A DNA stretch of 33,528 nucleotides from Nocardia cyriacigeorgica NBRC 100375 (lineage in GTDB: Bacteria; Actinomycetota; Actinomycetes; Mycobacteriales; Mycobacteriaceae), in contig NZ_BAFY01000155.1 of assembly GCF_000308555.1 (NCBI RefSeq), positions 1 through 33,528 of the forward strand. The letters run 5' to 3'. Below the pieces are notes generated by a model. The model was given only the letters and a program-made list of their open reading frames with translations, was not told the DNA's origin and made no database searches. A program made the translations under genes and the position numbers. This document shows, one piece after another, positions 1 to 11,325 of this stretch. How positions within the stretch are numbered: position 1 is the stretch's first letter; every line of letters starts with the position of its first letter.

Positions 1-151
1 CCCAGATCTCCTCGGAATGCGCCGAGCGCGTTCGCAGCGATGGCTATCGGCCTGCTCCGGGCGTTGCGTCTCGGCCGCGTGATGACTCGGCCCTGTTGCG
101 TCTCGACTCCACGGCGTCTCGGCACCTGCGGCATCTCGGCACCCGAAACGA
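1..151. other. Gene-free left edge, possible ribosome site of a gene off the window
   Basis: No supportable gene lies here. Degenerate iterations of a GCGTCTCGGC-like word occur near 65, 96, 112 and 130. On the minus strand a GAGGAG motif (plus-strand positions 8-13) sits 7 bases inside the left edge. That is where a Shine-Dalgarno would lie for a minus-strand gene starting just outside. In mycobacteria the gene after tpiA is secG, so secG is a reasonable guess but cannot be verified here. Confidence 0.3.
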
Positions 152-188
152 CTGAGGCCCACCGGAATCCATGTCCGGTGGGCCTCAG
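152..188 (-). terminator. Strong hairpin after tpiA
   Basis: A perfect 15-bp stem (152-166 pairs with 174-188) closes a 7-base loop, beginning 16 bases past the tpiA stop codon. There is no long U-tract, which is common for actinobacterial terminators. It is well placed to end the gap-pgk-tpiA transcript. Confidence 0.75.
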
Positions 189-204
189 TGCGTATGGACG
201 CCGA

Positions 205-989
<785 letters not shown>

Positions 990-990
<1 letters not shown>

Positions 991-2210
991 TACGCGTCCT
1001 CCTCCAGCACGCTGATGCCGGGAAGTTCCTTGCCCTCGAGGTATTCCAGCGACGCACCGCCACCGGTCGAGATGTGCGAGAAACCGTCTTCGGGCAGGCC
1101 GAGCGTGCGCACGGCCGCGGCCGAGTCGCCACCACCGACGACGGTGAACGCGCCCTTACCGGTCGCGGTCACAATCGCCTCGGCGACCCCGCGGGTGCCT
1201 GCGGCGAAGTTGTCGAACTCGAACACACCCATCGGGCCGTTCCAGAACACCGTCTTCGCCTCGGTCAGCAGCGCCGCGAACCGGTCGACCGATTCGGGGC
1301 CGATGTCCAGGCCCATCCAGCCGTCCGGGATCTCGTTGGCCGGGACGACCTTCGAGTCGGCGTCGGCGGCGAACTTGTCGGCCGCGACGATGTCGCGCGG
1401 CAGGTGGATGACGTCGGCGAAACGCTCCAGCAGCTGCTTGCAGGTGTCGATCATCTCCTCCTGCAACAGCGAGGACCCGACCGAAAGGCCCTGTGCGGCA
1501 AGGAAGGTGAAGCACATGCCTCCGCCGATGACGAGCGTGTCGACCTTGGGGGCCAGCGCCTCGATCACCGCGAGCTTGTCCGAAACCTTCGAACCACCGA
1601 GCACGACCGCGTACGGCCGTTCCGGATTCTCGGTGAGCTTGGCCAGCACCTCGACCTCGGCGGCGACCAGCGTGCCCGCGTAATGCGGCAGCAGCTTCGC
1701 CACGTCGTAGACCGAGGCCTGCTTGCGGTGCACCACACCGAAGCCGTCGGAGACGAACGCGCCGTCCTCGCCCACCAGTTCGACCAGCGCGGCGGCCAGC
1801 TTGGCCCGCTGCGCATCGTCCTTGCTGGTCTCGCGCGGATCGAAGCGGATGTTCTCGAGCATGAGCACGTCACCGTCGGTGAGGCCCTCCGAACGCGCGA
1901 GCGCGTCCTGACCCACCACGTCGCCGGCGAGCTGAACGTTGCGGCCCAGCTCCTCGGCCAGCCGCGCGGCGACCGGCGCCAGCGACAGCTTCGGATCCGG
2001 CTCGCCCTTCGGGCGGCCCAGATGCGCGGTGACGACCACCTTGGCGCCGGCCTCGACGAGTGCCTTCAGCGTGGGCACCGAGGCCAGGATGCGGCCGGGG
2101 TCGGTGATGGTGCCGTTGTCGTCGAGAGGGACGTTCAGGTCGGAGCGCACCAGCACGCCCCGACCCTCGACACCCTCGGCCAGCAGATCTGCGAGTGTCT
2201 TGACTGCCAT
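990..2210 (-). CDS. pgk: Phosphoglycerate kinase
   Basis: Transfers the acyl phosphate of 1,3-bisphosphoglycerate to ADP, giving 3-phosphoglycerate and ATP. The 406-residue protein carries the family signatures: RSDLNVPLD near the N-terminus, [22 protein letters not shown] and STGGGASLE near the C-terminus. An upstream in-frame start would add 21 basic residues reading into gap. The ATG at 2208-2210, giving [10 protein letters not shown], matches the family N-terminus and lies 5 bases after the gap stop. It overlaps tpiA by one base. No strong Shine-Dalgarno precedes it, consistent with coupled translation from gap. Confidence 0.99.
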
Positions 2211-2215
2211 CTGCG

Positions 2216-3271
<1,056 letters not shown>

Positions 3272-3309
3272 CTACCTACAGTAGTGCCCGGCCGTAACCC
3301 CGCGGACAT

Positions 3310-3340
3310 GCACCTCACGATTGCGAATCGGGTGAGGTGC
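3310..3340 (-). terminator. Hairpin between whiA and gap
   Basis: Arms 3310-3322 and 3326-3340 pair over 13 bp, with a two-base G bulge and a 3-base loop; the outer arms are GCACCTCAC/GTGAGGTGC. It begins 49 bases after the whiA stop and ends about 78 bases before the gap start. It could be a terminator or attenuator for the uvrC-to-whiA transcript, or structure in the gap leader. No U-tract follows. Confidence 0.5.
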
Positions 3341-3388
3341 GGCCCTGCGAGCGGCCGGACCAGGGCCGGTCGAACCGGGCCCATCCAC

Positions 3389-4372
3389 TCAGGCTTCGTC
3401 GAGCAGTTCGGCGGTCACCGCCGATTCGGTATCGGGCACGCCGAGCTCCTTCGCACGGCGGTCGGCCATCGACAGCAATCGCCGGATACGCCCGGCCACA
3501 GCGTCTTTCGTCATCGGCGGATCGGCGAGCTGGCCGAGTTCCTCGAGCGAAGCCTGGCGATGCTGCACCCGAAGCTTGCCGGCCGCGGCCAGATGATCGG
3601 GCACCTCCTCACCGAGGATTTCCAGCGCCCGCTCCACCCGCGCGGCGGCGGCGACCGCGGCGCGGGCCGATCGGCGCAGATTCGCGTCGTCGAAGTTGGC
3701 CAGCCGGTTGGCAGTGGCACGCACCTCCCGGCGCATCCGGCGCTCTTCCCAGGTCAGCCGGGTGTCCTGGGCGCCCATCCTGGTGAGCAGCGCGCCGATG
3801 GCCTCGCCGTCGCGCACCACCACCCGGTCGGTGCCGCGCACCTCGCGGGCCTTGGCCGAGATGCCGAGCCTGCGCGCCGCACCCACCAGTGCCAGGGCCG
3901 CCTCCGGACCGGGGCAGCTGACCTCGAGCGCCGAGGATCGACCCGGCTCGGTGAGCGAACCGTGGGCGAGAAACGCACCGCGCCAAGCGGCTTCGGCGTC
4001 GCCGACGCTGCCGCCGACCACCTGGGCGGGCAGCCCGCGCACCGGACGGCCGCGCACGTCGAGCAGGCCGGTCTGGCGGGCCAGCGCCTCGCCTTCCTTC
4101 GACACCCGCACCACATAGCGCGAGGTCTTGCGGAGCCCGCCGGCGCCGAGAACATGCACGTCCGAGCCGTAGCCGTAGAGCTCGAAGATTTCGCGTCGTA
4201 GCCTGCGCGCGATCGAGCCCATGTCCACCTCGGCCTCGACGATCACCCGCCCGCCGACGATGTGCAGCCCACCGGCGAAGCGCAGCAGGGCGGACAGTTC
4301 CGCCTTGCGCGAACTCACCTGGGACACCGCGAGCCTGCTCAGCTCGTCCTTCACTTCGGCTGTCATCGCCAC
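3389..4372 (-). CDS. whiA: WhiA, sporulation/cell-division DNA-binding regulator
   Basis: WhiA proteins combine an N-terminal LAGLIDADG-endonuclease-like fold with a C-terminal helix-turn-helix. In Streptomyces WhiA acts with WhiB on division genes; it is retained in non-sporulating actinobacteria. The 327-residue protein has the family segments [72 protein letters not shown] and, at the end, [21 protein letters not shown] chose the GTG at 4370-4372 because AAGGAG lies 8 bases upstream. The ATG two codons later would give an exact ATGA overlap with the yvcK stop, but its spacing to AAGGAG is 14. It is the last gene of the rapZ-yvcK-whiA module. Confidence 0.97.
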   Translation of the reverse strand: MAMTAEVKDELSRLAVSQVSSRKAELSALLRFAGGLHIVGGRVIVEAEVDMGSIARRLRREIFELYGYGSDVHVLGAGGLRKTSRYVVRVSKEGEALARQTGLLDVRGRPVRGLPAQVVGGSVGDAEAAWRGAFLAHGSLTEPGRSSALEVSCPGPEAALALVGAARRLGISAKAREVRGTDRVVVRDGEAIGALLTRMGAQDTRLTWEERRMRREVRATANRLANFDDANLRRSARAAVAAAARVERALEILGEEVPDHLAAAGKLRVQHRQASLEELGQLADPPMTKDAVAGRIRRLLSMADRRAKELGVPDTESAVTAELLDEA

Positions 4373-5409
4373 GAGACGCGCTCCTTTCCACCCAACCCGG
4401 ACCGCACATCCTGACCCATGTGCCGTCCCTCGACTCGAAGCCCTGACATGGTCGGCCGAGGTTCCCGGATCAAACGATCCAGTGCGGCGGCAAGCTTTCC
4501 GGGATGGTGCCGGTCCGTTCCCGCGTCGGCGACATCGGAAAAGACTACCCGCGCTCGCAACTGTTCGGCCGCTCTTGCCACATGTTCACGCTCTCTGCCC
4601 TCGGGCACGCAGCCGGAATCGACCAGCACATCGTCGACCGCGAAATCCGGTGCGTGCTGGGACAATACATGCAGATGGCGTTCGGCGGAGAATCCCGCCG
4701 TCTCCCCGGGCTCGGCGGCCAGATTCAGCACCAGCACCTTGCGCGCCCTGGTGTAGACCAGCGCGTCGCGCAGCTCGGGGACCAGCACATGCGGGATCAC
4801 ACTGGTGAACCACGAGCCGGGGCCGAGCACCACCACGTCGGCGTGTTCGACCGCGGAGGTGGCCTCCGGGCTCGCGGGCGGGTCGGAGGGGATCAGCCGC
4901 ACCCGGCGGACCTTGCCCGGCGTGGTCGCCACCGCCACCTGCCCGCGGATGCAGCGGCTCACCCGCGGGTCGGCTTCCAGCCCGGACACGTCGGCCTCGA
5001 TATCGAGGGCGATCGGCGACATCGGCAGCACCCGTCCGGTGACTCCGAGCAGCGCCGCGACCTGGTCCAGCGCGGCGACCGGATCGCCGAGCACCTCGGT
5101 GAGCCCGGCCAGGATCAGATTGCCGACCGAATGCCCGGCCAGCGCGCCGGTGCCACCGAAGCGGTGCTGCACCGTGCGGGTCCACACGCCGTCGGCGTCG
5201 GCGGCCAGCGCCGCCAGCGCCATGCGCAGATCACCCGGTGGGGGTACACCGAGCTCGGCGCGTAATCGACCGGACGAGCCGCCGTCGTCGGCCACGGTCA
5301 CCACCGCGCTGATCCGGGTGGTCAGCCGCCGCACCGCGGTCAGCGTCGCGTACAAACCGTGCCCGCCGCCGAGGGCGACGATGGCGGGGTTGGCGTCCCA
5401 TCCCGTCAT
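4363..5409 (-). CDS. yvcK: YvcK/CofD-like gluconeogenesis and cell-envelope factor
   Basis: Member of the YvcK (CuvA in mycobacteria) branch of the CofD-like fold. In Bacillus and mycobacteria these proteins affect peptidoglycan synthesis and growth on gluconeogenic carbon, and they bind UDP-sugars. The 348-residue protein shows the nucleotide-binding GGGHGLY (14-20), the [10 protein letters not shown] segment (41-50), [10 protein letters not shown] and GNLILAGL. Its ATG overlaps the rapZ stop as ATGA, and its own 3' end overlaps the start of whiA by up to 10 bases, so the three genes appear translationally linked. The rapZ-yvcK-whiA order is conserved across Actinobacteria and Firmicutes. 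Confidence 0.96.
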   Translation of the reverse strand: MTGWDANPAIVALGGGHGLYATLTAVRRLTTRISAVVTVADDGGSSGRLRAELGVPPPGDLRMALAALAADADGVWTRTVQHRFGGTGALAGHSVGNLILAGLTEVLGDPVAALDQVAALLGVTGRVLPMSPIALDIEADVSGLEADPRVSRCIRGQVAVATTPGKVRRVRLIPSDPPASPEATSAVEHADVVVLGPGSWFTSVIPHVLVPELRDALVYTRARKVLVLNLAAEPGETAGFSAERHLHVLSQHAPDFAVDDVLVDSGCVPEGREREHVARAAEQLRARVVFSDVADAGTDRHHPGKLAAALDRLIREPRPTMSGLRVEGRHMGQDVRSGLGGKERVSWR

Positions 5410-6359
5410 TCGCGCCCCAGATCCCGATGGACCACGCGCACCACGTCGACGACCCCGTCGGAGTCGGTGCGCAACGATTCACCCAGCGCCTCGGCGATCG
5501 CCACGCTGCGGTGCCTGCCGCCGGTGCACCCCACTGCCACCGTCATGTATCGCTTCCCCTCTTGGCGGTAACCGTTCGTGACCAGGTCGAGCAGGTGATG
5601 GCAGGTACGCAGATAGTCGTCCGCACCCGGACGCGACAGCACGTACTCGCTGACCACCGACTCCTGTCCAGAATGTTCCCGCAGTTCCGGTATCCAGTGT
5701 GGATTGGGCAGAAAACGCACATCCAACACCATGTCGGCGTCCAGCGGTACCCCGTACTTGAACCCGAAGGACTGCACCGTCAGTTGCAGGGCGGCCGAGG
5801 CGCCGCCGCCGTAGGCCTCCTCGAGCTTGCGGTGCAGCTGATGAATGGACAGTTCGGTGGTGTCGATGACGACGTCGGCAGCGGCCTTGACCGCCGAGAG
5901 CCGGATCCGTTCCGCGGCGATACCCGCCGACAGCGTGCCGTCGGCGCTCTCGCTCTGCAGGGGATGGCGGCGCCGGGCGAAACCGAACCGGCGGATCAGC
6001 ACGTCGTCGGAGGCTTCCAGGAACAACACCCTGGTCTTCACACCGCGCTCACGCAGCTGCTCGGTGACCACCGAGAGATCGCCGGTGAAGAACCGGCTAC
6101 GCACGTCCATGACCAGGGCCAACCGCCGGATCGGCGGATCGGCGGCGGCGCCGAGCTCGACCATGCGCCCGATCAGTTCGGGCGGCAGATTATCGGTGAC
6201 GTACCAGCCGAGATCCTCGAGCACCTTGGCCGCGGTACCGCGCCCCGCTCCGGACAAACCGGTCACCAGAACGACCTCTACCTGCGCACCGGCGGGCCCG
6301 CCGCGCGCTGCGGCGGGCCCGGGGGCATGGCCGCTGCTGTTCGATTCGACGCGTGTCAT
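5406..6359 (-). CDS. rapZ: RapZ/YvcJ-family nucleotide-binding protein
   Basis: In Enterobacteria RapZ is an RNA-binding adaptor for glmS small RNAs; in Gram-positives the YvcJ homologues bind and hydrolyse nucleotides, with a less clear role. The protein is 317 residues from the ATG at 6357-6359 (a GGTGG lies 4 bases upstream). The N-terminal P-loop reads GLSGAGRGTAAK (34-45), so Arg stands where Lys is canonical; as far as I recall this is normal for actinobacterial members. The C-terminal GCTGGRHRSVAIAEAL is diagnostic. A start 15 codons upstream (6402-6404) is also open, and conservation cannot separate them here. It overlaps yvcK by 4 bases. The gene follows uvrC by 89 bases. Confidence 0.95.
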   Translation of the reverse strand: MTRVESNSSGHAPGPAAARGGPAGAQVEVVLVTGLSGAGRGTAAKVLEDLGWYVTDNLPPELIGRMVELGAAADPPIRRLALVMDVRSRFFTGDLSVVTEQLRERGVKTRVLFLEASDDVLIRRFGFARRRHPLQSESADGTLSAGIAAERIRLSAVKAAADVVIDTTELSIHQLHRKLEEAYGGGASAALQLTVQSFGFKYGVPLDADMVLDVRFLPNPHWIPELREHSGQESVVSEYVLSRPGADDYLRTCHHLLDLVTNGYRQEGKRYMTVAVGCTGGRHRSVAIAEALGESLRTDSDGVVDVVRVVHRDLGRE

Positions 6360-6448
6360 GTACCACCGGATCTGTTGTCTGGATGCCTCTCGATCATGTC
6401 GCACCGAATTCGGTATCCGGTGCAGTTACACAACGTACGCGACCGGGG

Positions 6449-8473
6449 CTAATCTCCGCGCAAGGCGGCCAGCACCGCCTGGGCCGTGGCGACCCCGATA
6501 CCGGGCACTTCGGTGATCTCCTCCACGGTCGCCTCCTTCAATTTGGCGACCGATCCGAAGTGCGTGACCAGCGCGGTTCGCCGGGCAGCGCCCAATCCGC
6601 GCACCGAATCCAGCGCCGAGGCCGTCATCCGGCGTGAGCGTTTGCTGCGGTGGAAGGTGATGGCGAAGCGGTGCGCCTCGTCACGTACCCGTTGCAGCAG
6701 GTAGAGCGCCTCGCTGGTGCGGGGCATGATCACCGGGTCGGGTTCGTTGGGCACCCACACCTCTTCGAGGCGTTTGGCCAGGCCGATCACCGCGACGTCG
6801 GTGATGCCGAGTTCATCGAGCACCTCGGCGGCCGCGGCGACCTGTGGTGCGCCACCGTCGACGACATAGAGGTTGGGCGGGTAGGCGAACTTGCGCGGCT
6901 TACCGGTCGCGGGGTCGATCCCCGGCAGCGAGGTGGGCGCGTCCTCGATGTCCTCGGGCGGGGTGCCGTCGGGGGCGGTGGGGGTGTCGAGTTCGACCCG
7001 TTCGGCGGCGTCGCGTTCGCGGCGCAGCCGGCCGAAGCGCCGCCTGGTGACCTCGGCGATGCTGCCGACGTCGTCGGAGCGGCCCTCACCGGCGGCTTCT
7101 TTGATGGCGTAGTGCCGGTATTCCGATTTGCGGGGCAGCCCGTCTTCGAACACCACCAGCGAGGCGACCACATCGGTGCCCTGCACATGGCTGATGTCGA
7201 CGCATTCGATCCGCAGCGGCGCGGTGTCCAGATCCAGGGCGTCCTGAATATCTTGCAGGGCCGCGGATCTGGAGGTGAGATCGCCTGCGCGGCGCAGCTT
7301 GTGCTGGGCCAGCGCCTCCTGTGCGTTGCGCTGCACCGTCTCGGCCAGCGCCTTCTTGTCGCCGCGGCGCGGCACCCGCACCTGCACCGCCGAACCGCGC
7401 AGCTGCGACAGCCACTGCTGCACCTGCTCCACATCGGCGGGCAGCTCGGGGACCAGCACCTCGCGCGGCACCACGGTGGGCTGTTCTTCGGCGCCCTGGG
7501 CGGCGACGGCGGCCTGTTCGCCGTAGAACTGGGTGAGGAACTGTTCCACCAGCGCCGCCATCTCCCCGCCGGCCTCGGGCACGTCGACGGCGTCACCGGA
7601 TTTATCGACCACCCAGCCGCGCTGACCGCGGACCCGGCCGTCGCGCACGTGGAAGATCTGCACCGCCACCTCGAGCTCGTCGGTGGCGAAGGCGATCACG
7701 TCGGCGTCGGTACCGGTGCCGAGCACCACGGCTTGCTTCTCCAGCGCCCGGCGCAGCGCTTGTACGTCGTCGCGCAGGCGGGCGGCGGTCTCGAAGTCCA
7801 GCTCATCGGAGGCCTGGTGCATGCGGCGTTCGAGTTCGCGGACCATGCGGTCGGTGCGCCCGGCCAGGAAGTCGCAGAAGTCCTCGACGATGCGGCGATG
7901 CTCCTCGGCGCTGACCCGGCCGATGCACGGCGCCGAGCATTTGTCGATGTAGCCGAGCAGACACGGCCGCCCGATCTGGCTGTGCCGCTTGAACACTCCG
8001 TTCGAGCAGGTGCGCGCGGGGAACACGCGCAGCAGCAGGTCGAGGGTTTCGCGGATGGCCCAGGCGTGGGCGTAGGGGCCGAAGTAGCGGACCCCCTTCT
8101 TCCGCGCGCCGCGGTAGACGAACAGCCGCGGGTACTCCTCGTTCAAGGTGACCGCGAGCACCGGGTACGACTTGTCGTCGCGATAGCGGACGTTGAAGCG
8201 TGGATCGAATTCCTTGATCCAGTTGTATTCCAGCTGCAACGCCTCGACCTCGGTGGACACCACCGTCCACTCGACGCTCGCGGCGGTGGTGACCATCTGC
8301 CTGGTCCGCGGATGCAGCGAGGCCACGTCGGCGAAGTAGGAGTTCAGCCGGGAGCGCAGGCTCTTGGCCTTGCCGACGTAGATGACGCGCCCGTAGGAAT
8401 CCCGGAACTTGTACACACCGGGTTCGACGGGAATCGTGCCCGGCTTGGGCCGGTACGTCGCGGGATCTGCCAC
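6449..8473 (-). CDS. uvrC: Excinuclease ABC subunit C
   Basis: Makes both incisions flanking a DNA lesion in nucleotide excision repair, after UvrA/UvrB recognition. The 674-residue protein has the GIY-YIG nuclease (GVYKFRD...[16 protein letters not shown], about residues 18-95), a cysteine cluster (CSAPCIG), a UVR/UvrB-interacting helix (about 200-235), the RNase-H-like C-terminal nuclease around [12 protein letters not shown], and tandem helix-hairpin-helix motifs at the end ([24 protein letters not shown]). A short acidic/proline-rich insertion (about residues 500-530) precedes [13 protein letters not shown]. The start is GTG at 8471-8473 and gives the family N-terminus; the ribosome site is weak. 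It heads the uvrC-rapZ-yvcK-whiA run. Confidence 0.98.
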   Translation of the reverse strand: MADPATYRPKPGTIPVEPGVYKFRDSYGRVIYVGKAKSLRSRLNSYFADVASLHPRTRQMVTTAASVEWTVVSTEVEALQLEYNWIKEFDPRFNVRYRDDKSYPVLAVTLNEEYPRLFVYRGARKKGVRYFGPYAHAWAIRETLDLLLRVFPARTCSNGVFKRHSQIGRPCLLGYIDKCSAPCIGRVSAEEHRRIVEDFCDFLAGRTDRMVRELERRMHQASDELDFETAARLRDDVQALRRALEKQAVVLGTGTDADVIAFATDELEVAVQIFHVRDGRVRGQRGWVVDKSGDAVDVPEAGGEMAALVEQFLTQFYGEQAAVAAQGAEEQPTVVPREVLVPELPADVEQVQQWLSQLRGSAVQVRVPRRGDKKALAETVQRNAQEALAQHKLRRAGDLTSRSAALQDIQDALDLDTAPLRIECVDISHVQGTDVVASLVVFEDGLPRKSEYRHYAIKEAAGEGRSDDVGSIAEVTRRRFGRLRRERDAAERVELDTPTAPDGTPPEDIEDAPTSLPGIDPATGKPRKFAYPPNLYVVDGGAPQVAAAAEVLDELGITDVAVIGLAKRLEEVWVPNEPDPVIMPRTSEALYLLQRVRDEAHRFAITFHRSKRSRRMTASALDSVRGLGAARRTALVTHFGSVAKLKEATVEEITEVPGIGVATAQAVLAALRGD

Positions 8474-8540
8474 CCATCCAGCCTATCGACGCCCTCCGAC
8501 AAACTCCGCCGTGGGAGGCTGCTCGGCCCCCGGTCACCGC

Positions 8541-8576
8541 CGCTGCCGGGTGCACCACAGGGGACACCCGGCAGCG
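8541..8576 (-). terminator. Hairpin after the alcohol dehydrogenase
   Basis: A perfect 12-bp stem (8541-8552 with 8565-8576) and 12-base loop lie 9 bases past the alcohol dehydrogenase stop and about 70 bases before uvrC. It probably separates the alcohol/aldehyde cassette from the uvrC transcript. The rest of the 112-base gap shows nothing I can name. Confidence 0.7.
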
Positions 8577-8585
8577 AGAGCGACC

Positions 8586-9704
8586 TCAGCCGGCGTCGCC
8601 GTGGATCAGCACACCCCGAATGTTCTTCCCGTCACGCAGGTCCTGATACCCCTGGTTGATGTCCTCGAGCCGGTACCGGGTGGTGACCAGATCGTCCAGG
8701 TTCAGCTGACCCGCGTCGTAGAGACGCAGCAACCGCACGATGTCGTACTGCGGGTTGGCCGAGCCGAAGAGCGTGCCCTTGATCGTCTTCTCGTTCAAGG
8801 TGAGCATCGCACCGGAGACGTGGACGGTCAGCTTCGCCGGATCGGCGAGCCCGGTCACCACCACTGTCCCGCCCTTGCCGACGATGTCGAACGCGGCCGA
8901 CACGACCTCCTCGGTGACCGTCCCGACGGTGATGATGGCCTGGTCGGCGCCTTGTCCCCAGGACAGTTCGGATACCTTCGCCGCGGCCTCCTCGGCGGTG
9001 GCGAAGGCATGGGTCGCACCCATCTTCACCGCCGTCTCCCGCTTGAACTGCACCGGATCGACCACCACGACGAACTTGGCGCCGCTGTGCACCGCACCCT
9101 GGACGGCGTTGATGCCGAGCCCGCCGATGCCGTAGACGACGGTGATGTCACCGACCCGGACATTGCCCGCGTAGGTGGCGCTGCCCCAGCCCGACGGCAC
9201 ACCGCAGCCGACCAGAACAGCGGTCTCGAGCGGCAGCCAGTTGTCCACCTTGACCACCGAGTGCTCGGAGATGGTGGCCCGTTCGGCGAAGGTGCCGAGC
9301 ATGCACATGGCACCGAAATCCATTCCGTTGCCATGGAATCGGAAGGTCCCGTCGGGCATGCAGCCATCGAGGATGGTGGCGCCCATATCGCAGAGGTTCT
9401 GCCTGCCGGTGGAGCAGTAGCGGCAGTGCCCGCAGTTCGGGATGAAACTGCACACCACGTGGTCACCCGGCTGCACCTTGGTGACGCCCGGCCCCACTTC
9501 CTCGATGACACCCGCACCCTCGTGGCCGCCGACGATGGGATAGCGGGGCGGCAGATCGCCGTCGGTGAGATGCAGGTCGGAGTGGCAGAGTCCGGCGGCG
9601 GTGTAGCGGATGAGGACCTCGCCGGGACCGGGCCCGTCCAGGTCGAGTTCCATGATCTCGAAAGGCTTGCCCGCGTCGATGAGCACGGCTGCGGTGGTTT
9701 TCAC
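8586..9704 (-). CDS. Zinc-dependent alcohol dehydrogenase, NDMA-dependent-like
   Basis: Medium-chain zinc alcohol dehydrogenase of the actinobacterial group known for tightly bound NAD and NDMA-dependent assays; this subgroup call is by overall resemblance. It should oxidise primary alcohols to aldehydes. The 372-residue protein has catalytic-zinc ligands C40 and H61-E62 (GGHEGAG), structural-zinc cysteines C91, C94, C97 and C105, and a Rossmann GIGGLGINAVQGA. The start is GTG (9702-9704) with AGGAG 6 bases upstream; an upstream reading would add 28 low-complexity residues. It follows the aldehyde dehydrogenase by 28 bases, so alcohol would be oxidised stepwise to the acid by one operon. The regulator further upstream probably controls it. 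The substrate is unknown; short alcohols from alkane oxidation are a guess. Confidence 0.93.
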   Translation of the reverse strand: MKTTAAVLIDAGKPFEIMELDLDGPGPGEVLIRYTAAGLCHSDLHLTDGDLPPRYPIVGGHEGAGVIEEVGPGVTKVQPGDHVVCSFIPNCGHCRYCSTGRQNLCDMGATILDGCMPDGTFRFHGNGMDFGAMCMLGTFAERATISEHSVVKVDNWLPLETAVLVGCGVPSGWGSATYAGNVRVGDITVVYGIGGLGINAVQGAVHSGAKFVVVVDPVQFKRETAVKMGATHAFATAEEAAAKVSELSWGQGADQAIITVGTVTEEVVSAAFDIVGKGGTVVVTGLADPAKLTVHVSGAMLTLNEKTIKGTLFGSANPQYDIVRLLRLYDAGQLNLDDLVTTRYRLEDINQGYQDLRDGKNIRGVLIHGDAG

Positions 9705-9732
9705 GGCATTCTCCTGACGGTAGCGGTCGCGA

Positions 9733-11241
9733 TCAGAGGGCGACGTTGACGGACTTGGTCTGCAGGTACAGGTCCATGGCGGCGGCACCGAGCTCGCGAC
9801 CCCAGCCGGACTGCTTGTAGCCGCCGAAGGGCATCGCGGTGTCGAAGCCGTTGTATTGGTTGACCCAGACCGACCCGGCCTTCAACAGGCGCGCGGTGCG
9901 GTGGGCCTTGGTGACGTCGCGGGTCCACACACCCGCGGCCAGCCCGTAGGGCGAATCGTTGGCGGCCGTGACCGCCGCGCCGATCCCGTCGTCGGCGTTG
10001 AAGGGCAGCGCCGCGACGACCGGGCCGAAGATCTCCTCACGCACGATGCTGAATTCGGGTCGCACATCGACGAATACGGTCGGCTCCACGAAGTACCCGG
10101 TCTCCCCGTACCGTTTGCCGCCGGTGAGGGCGCGGGCGCCGTCGGCGAGTCCGGCTTGCAGATAACCGGTCACGCGGTCGAACTGCTCCTGCGAGACGAG
10201 CGGGCCGAGTTCGGTCGCCGGATCCAGGCCTGGACCGATCTTCACGGCCGCGGCGGCGTCGGCGACGGCCCGGGTGAAGTCGTCGAAGATCTTGTCCTCC
10301 ACGAACAACCGCGTTCCCGCCACACAGCACTGGCCGTGATTGAACAGCCACGCGTTCACCGATCCGGTGACCGCCGCCTCGAAATCGGCGTCGGCGAACA
10401 CCACATTCGCGCTCTTGCCGCCGAGCTCGAGCGACACCTTCTTGAGGTTGCCGCGCGCTGCGTCGACGACGAGTTTGCCGACCTCGGTGGAGCCGGTGAA
10501 AGCGATCTTGTCGACGCCGTCGTGGGCGGACAGGGCGGCGCCGGCATCACCGAAACCGGTCACGATGTTCACCACGCCGGGCGGGAAGCCCGCCTCCTGG
10601 AAGACCTCACCGAGCAGCAGGGCGGTCAGCGGCGTCTGCTCTGCGGGCTTGAGCACCACCGTGTTCCCGGCCGCGAGCGCGGGCGCGAGTTTCCACGACG
10701 CCATGAGCAGCGGGAAGTTCCACGGCACGATCAGCCCACAGACGCCGACCGGTTCGCGCAGCGTGTACGCGTGGAACTGAGCGCCGGGGGCGAACGGCAT
10801 AGAGACCTCGACCGTCGAGCCCTCGATCTTGGTGGCCCAACCGGCGTAGTAGCGGAACACATCGGCGGCCCACGCGGTGTCCACCGCGGTGGCGATGCCC
10901 GCGGACTTACCGTTGTCGAGCGCCTCCAGCTCGCCGAACTCCGCGGCGCGCTCGGACAGGATGTCGCCGACGCGCCAGAGCAGCCGCTCGCGCTCGTTCG
11001 GTTTCATCCACTGCCACGGGCCGTCGTCGAAGGCCTGGCGCGCCGCGCGGACTGCGCGATCGACGTCCTCGGCGCCGCCGTGGGCCACCTCGGCGAGGGC
11101 GGCGCCGGTCGCGGGATCCTCGGTGGCGAAGGTACGCCCGGAGGCGGCATCGACCCATTCACCACCGATGAGCAGCCGCTTGGGCCGATCGAGAAAGCTG
11201 CGAACCTGCGTCCGGATCGGGAACTCGGACACCGCTGTCAT
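9733..11241 (-). CDS. NAD-dependent aldehyde dehydrogenase
   Basis: Oxidises aldehydes to carboxylic acids with NAD(P). The 502-residue length is standard for the ALDH superfamily. Seen in the sequence: the cofactor segment VPWNFPLLM with VVLKPAEQTPL, the FTGSTEVGK loop, the general base E272 in LELGGKSANVV, and the active-site GQCCVAG with the nucleophile probably C306. Near the C-terminus is EEIFGPVVA, and the protein ends in a QTKSVNVAL-type tail. The ATG at 11239-11241 is preceded by GGAGG at ideal spacing. It lies between a GAF/Fis regulator gene and the alcohol dehydrogenase, all on one strand. The 84-base gap upstream holds two dyad motifs. Its in vivo substrate is most likely the product of the neighbouring dehydrogenase. 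Confidence 0.96.
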   Translation of the reverse strand: MTAVSEFPIRTQVRSFLDRPKRLLIGGEWVDAASGRTFATEDPATGAALAEVAHGGAEDVDRAVRAARQAFDDGPWQWMKPNERERLLWRVGDILSERAAEFGELEALDNGKSAGIATAVDTAWAADVFRYYAGWATKIEGSTVEVSMPFAPGAQFHAYTLREPVGVCGLIVPWNFPLLMASWKLAPALAAGNTVVLKPAEQTPLTALLLGEVFQEAGFPPGVVNIVTGFGDAGAALSAHDGVDKIAFTGSTEVGKLVVDAARGNLKKVSLELGGKSANVVFADADFEAAVTGSVNAWLFNHGQCCVAGTRLFVEDKIFDDFTRAVADAAAAVKIGPGLDPATELGPLVSQEQFDRVTGYLQAGLADGARALTGGKRYGETGYFVEPTVFVDVRPEFSIVREEIFGPVVAALPFNADDGIGAAVTAANDSPYGLAAGVWTRDVTKAHRTARLLKAGSVWVNQYNGFDTAMPFGGYKQSGWGRELGAAAMDLYLQTKSVNVAL

Positions 11242-11263
11242 ACGTACCTCCAGGGGAATCGGT

Positions 11264-11274
11264 CTGTGACACAG
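11264..11274. promoter_or_regulatory. CTGTG-A-CACAG dyad upstream of the aldehyde dehydrogenase
   Basis: A perfect 5+1+5 palindrome lies 23 bases before the aldehyde dehydrogenase start and just above its ribosome site. It is a candidate operator for the adjacent Fis-type regulator or for another protein. No function is shown. Confidence 0.35.
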
Positions 11275-11305
11275 GCCATATTCCGATGGATCGGCGCACG
11301 CTAAC

Positions 11306-11322
11306 TGTTCAATCTCTGGACA
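11306..11322. promoter_or_regulatory. TGTTCA-N5-TGGACA dyad, candidate activator site
   Basis: An inverted repeat with one mismatch per arm (TGTTCA against TGTCCA on the reverse strand) has a 5-base centre. It lies 3 bases past the regulator stop and 65 bases upstream of the aldehyde dehydrogenase. Arms of six with a 5-base centre resemble binding sites of Fis-type helix-turn-helix activators. The site is inferred from pattern and position only. Confidence 0.35.
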
Positions 11323-11325
11323 CCG

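Noticed and set aside
6650..8659. A 669-codon plus-strand frame opposite uvrC
   Set aside because: It mirrors uvrC codon bias and has no family features or ribosome site; uvrC on the other strand is certain.
8586..9788. Longer N-terminus for the alcohol dehydrogenase starting at 9788
   Set aside because: It would overlap the aldehyde dehydrogenase 3' end and add 28 unconserved residues. The GTG at 9704 has a good ribosome site and the family N-terminus.
11242..11325. Sigma-54 -24/-12 promoter upstream of the aldehyde dehydrogenase
   Set aside because: No GG-N10-GC element with the right context is visible, and the adjacent regulator lacks the sigma-54 contact loop.
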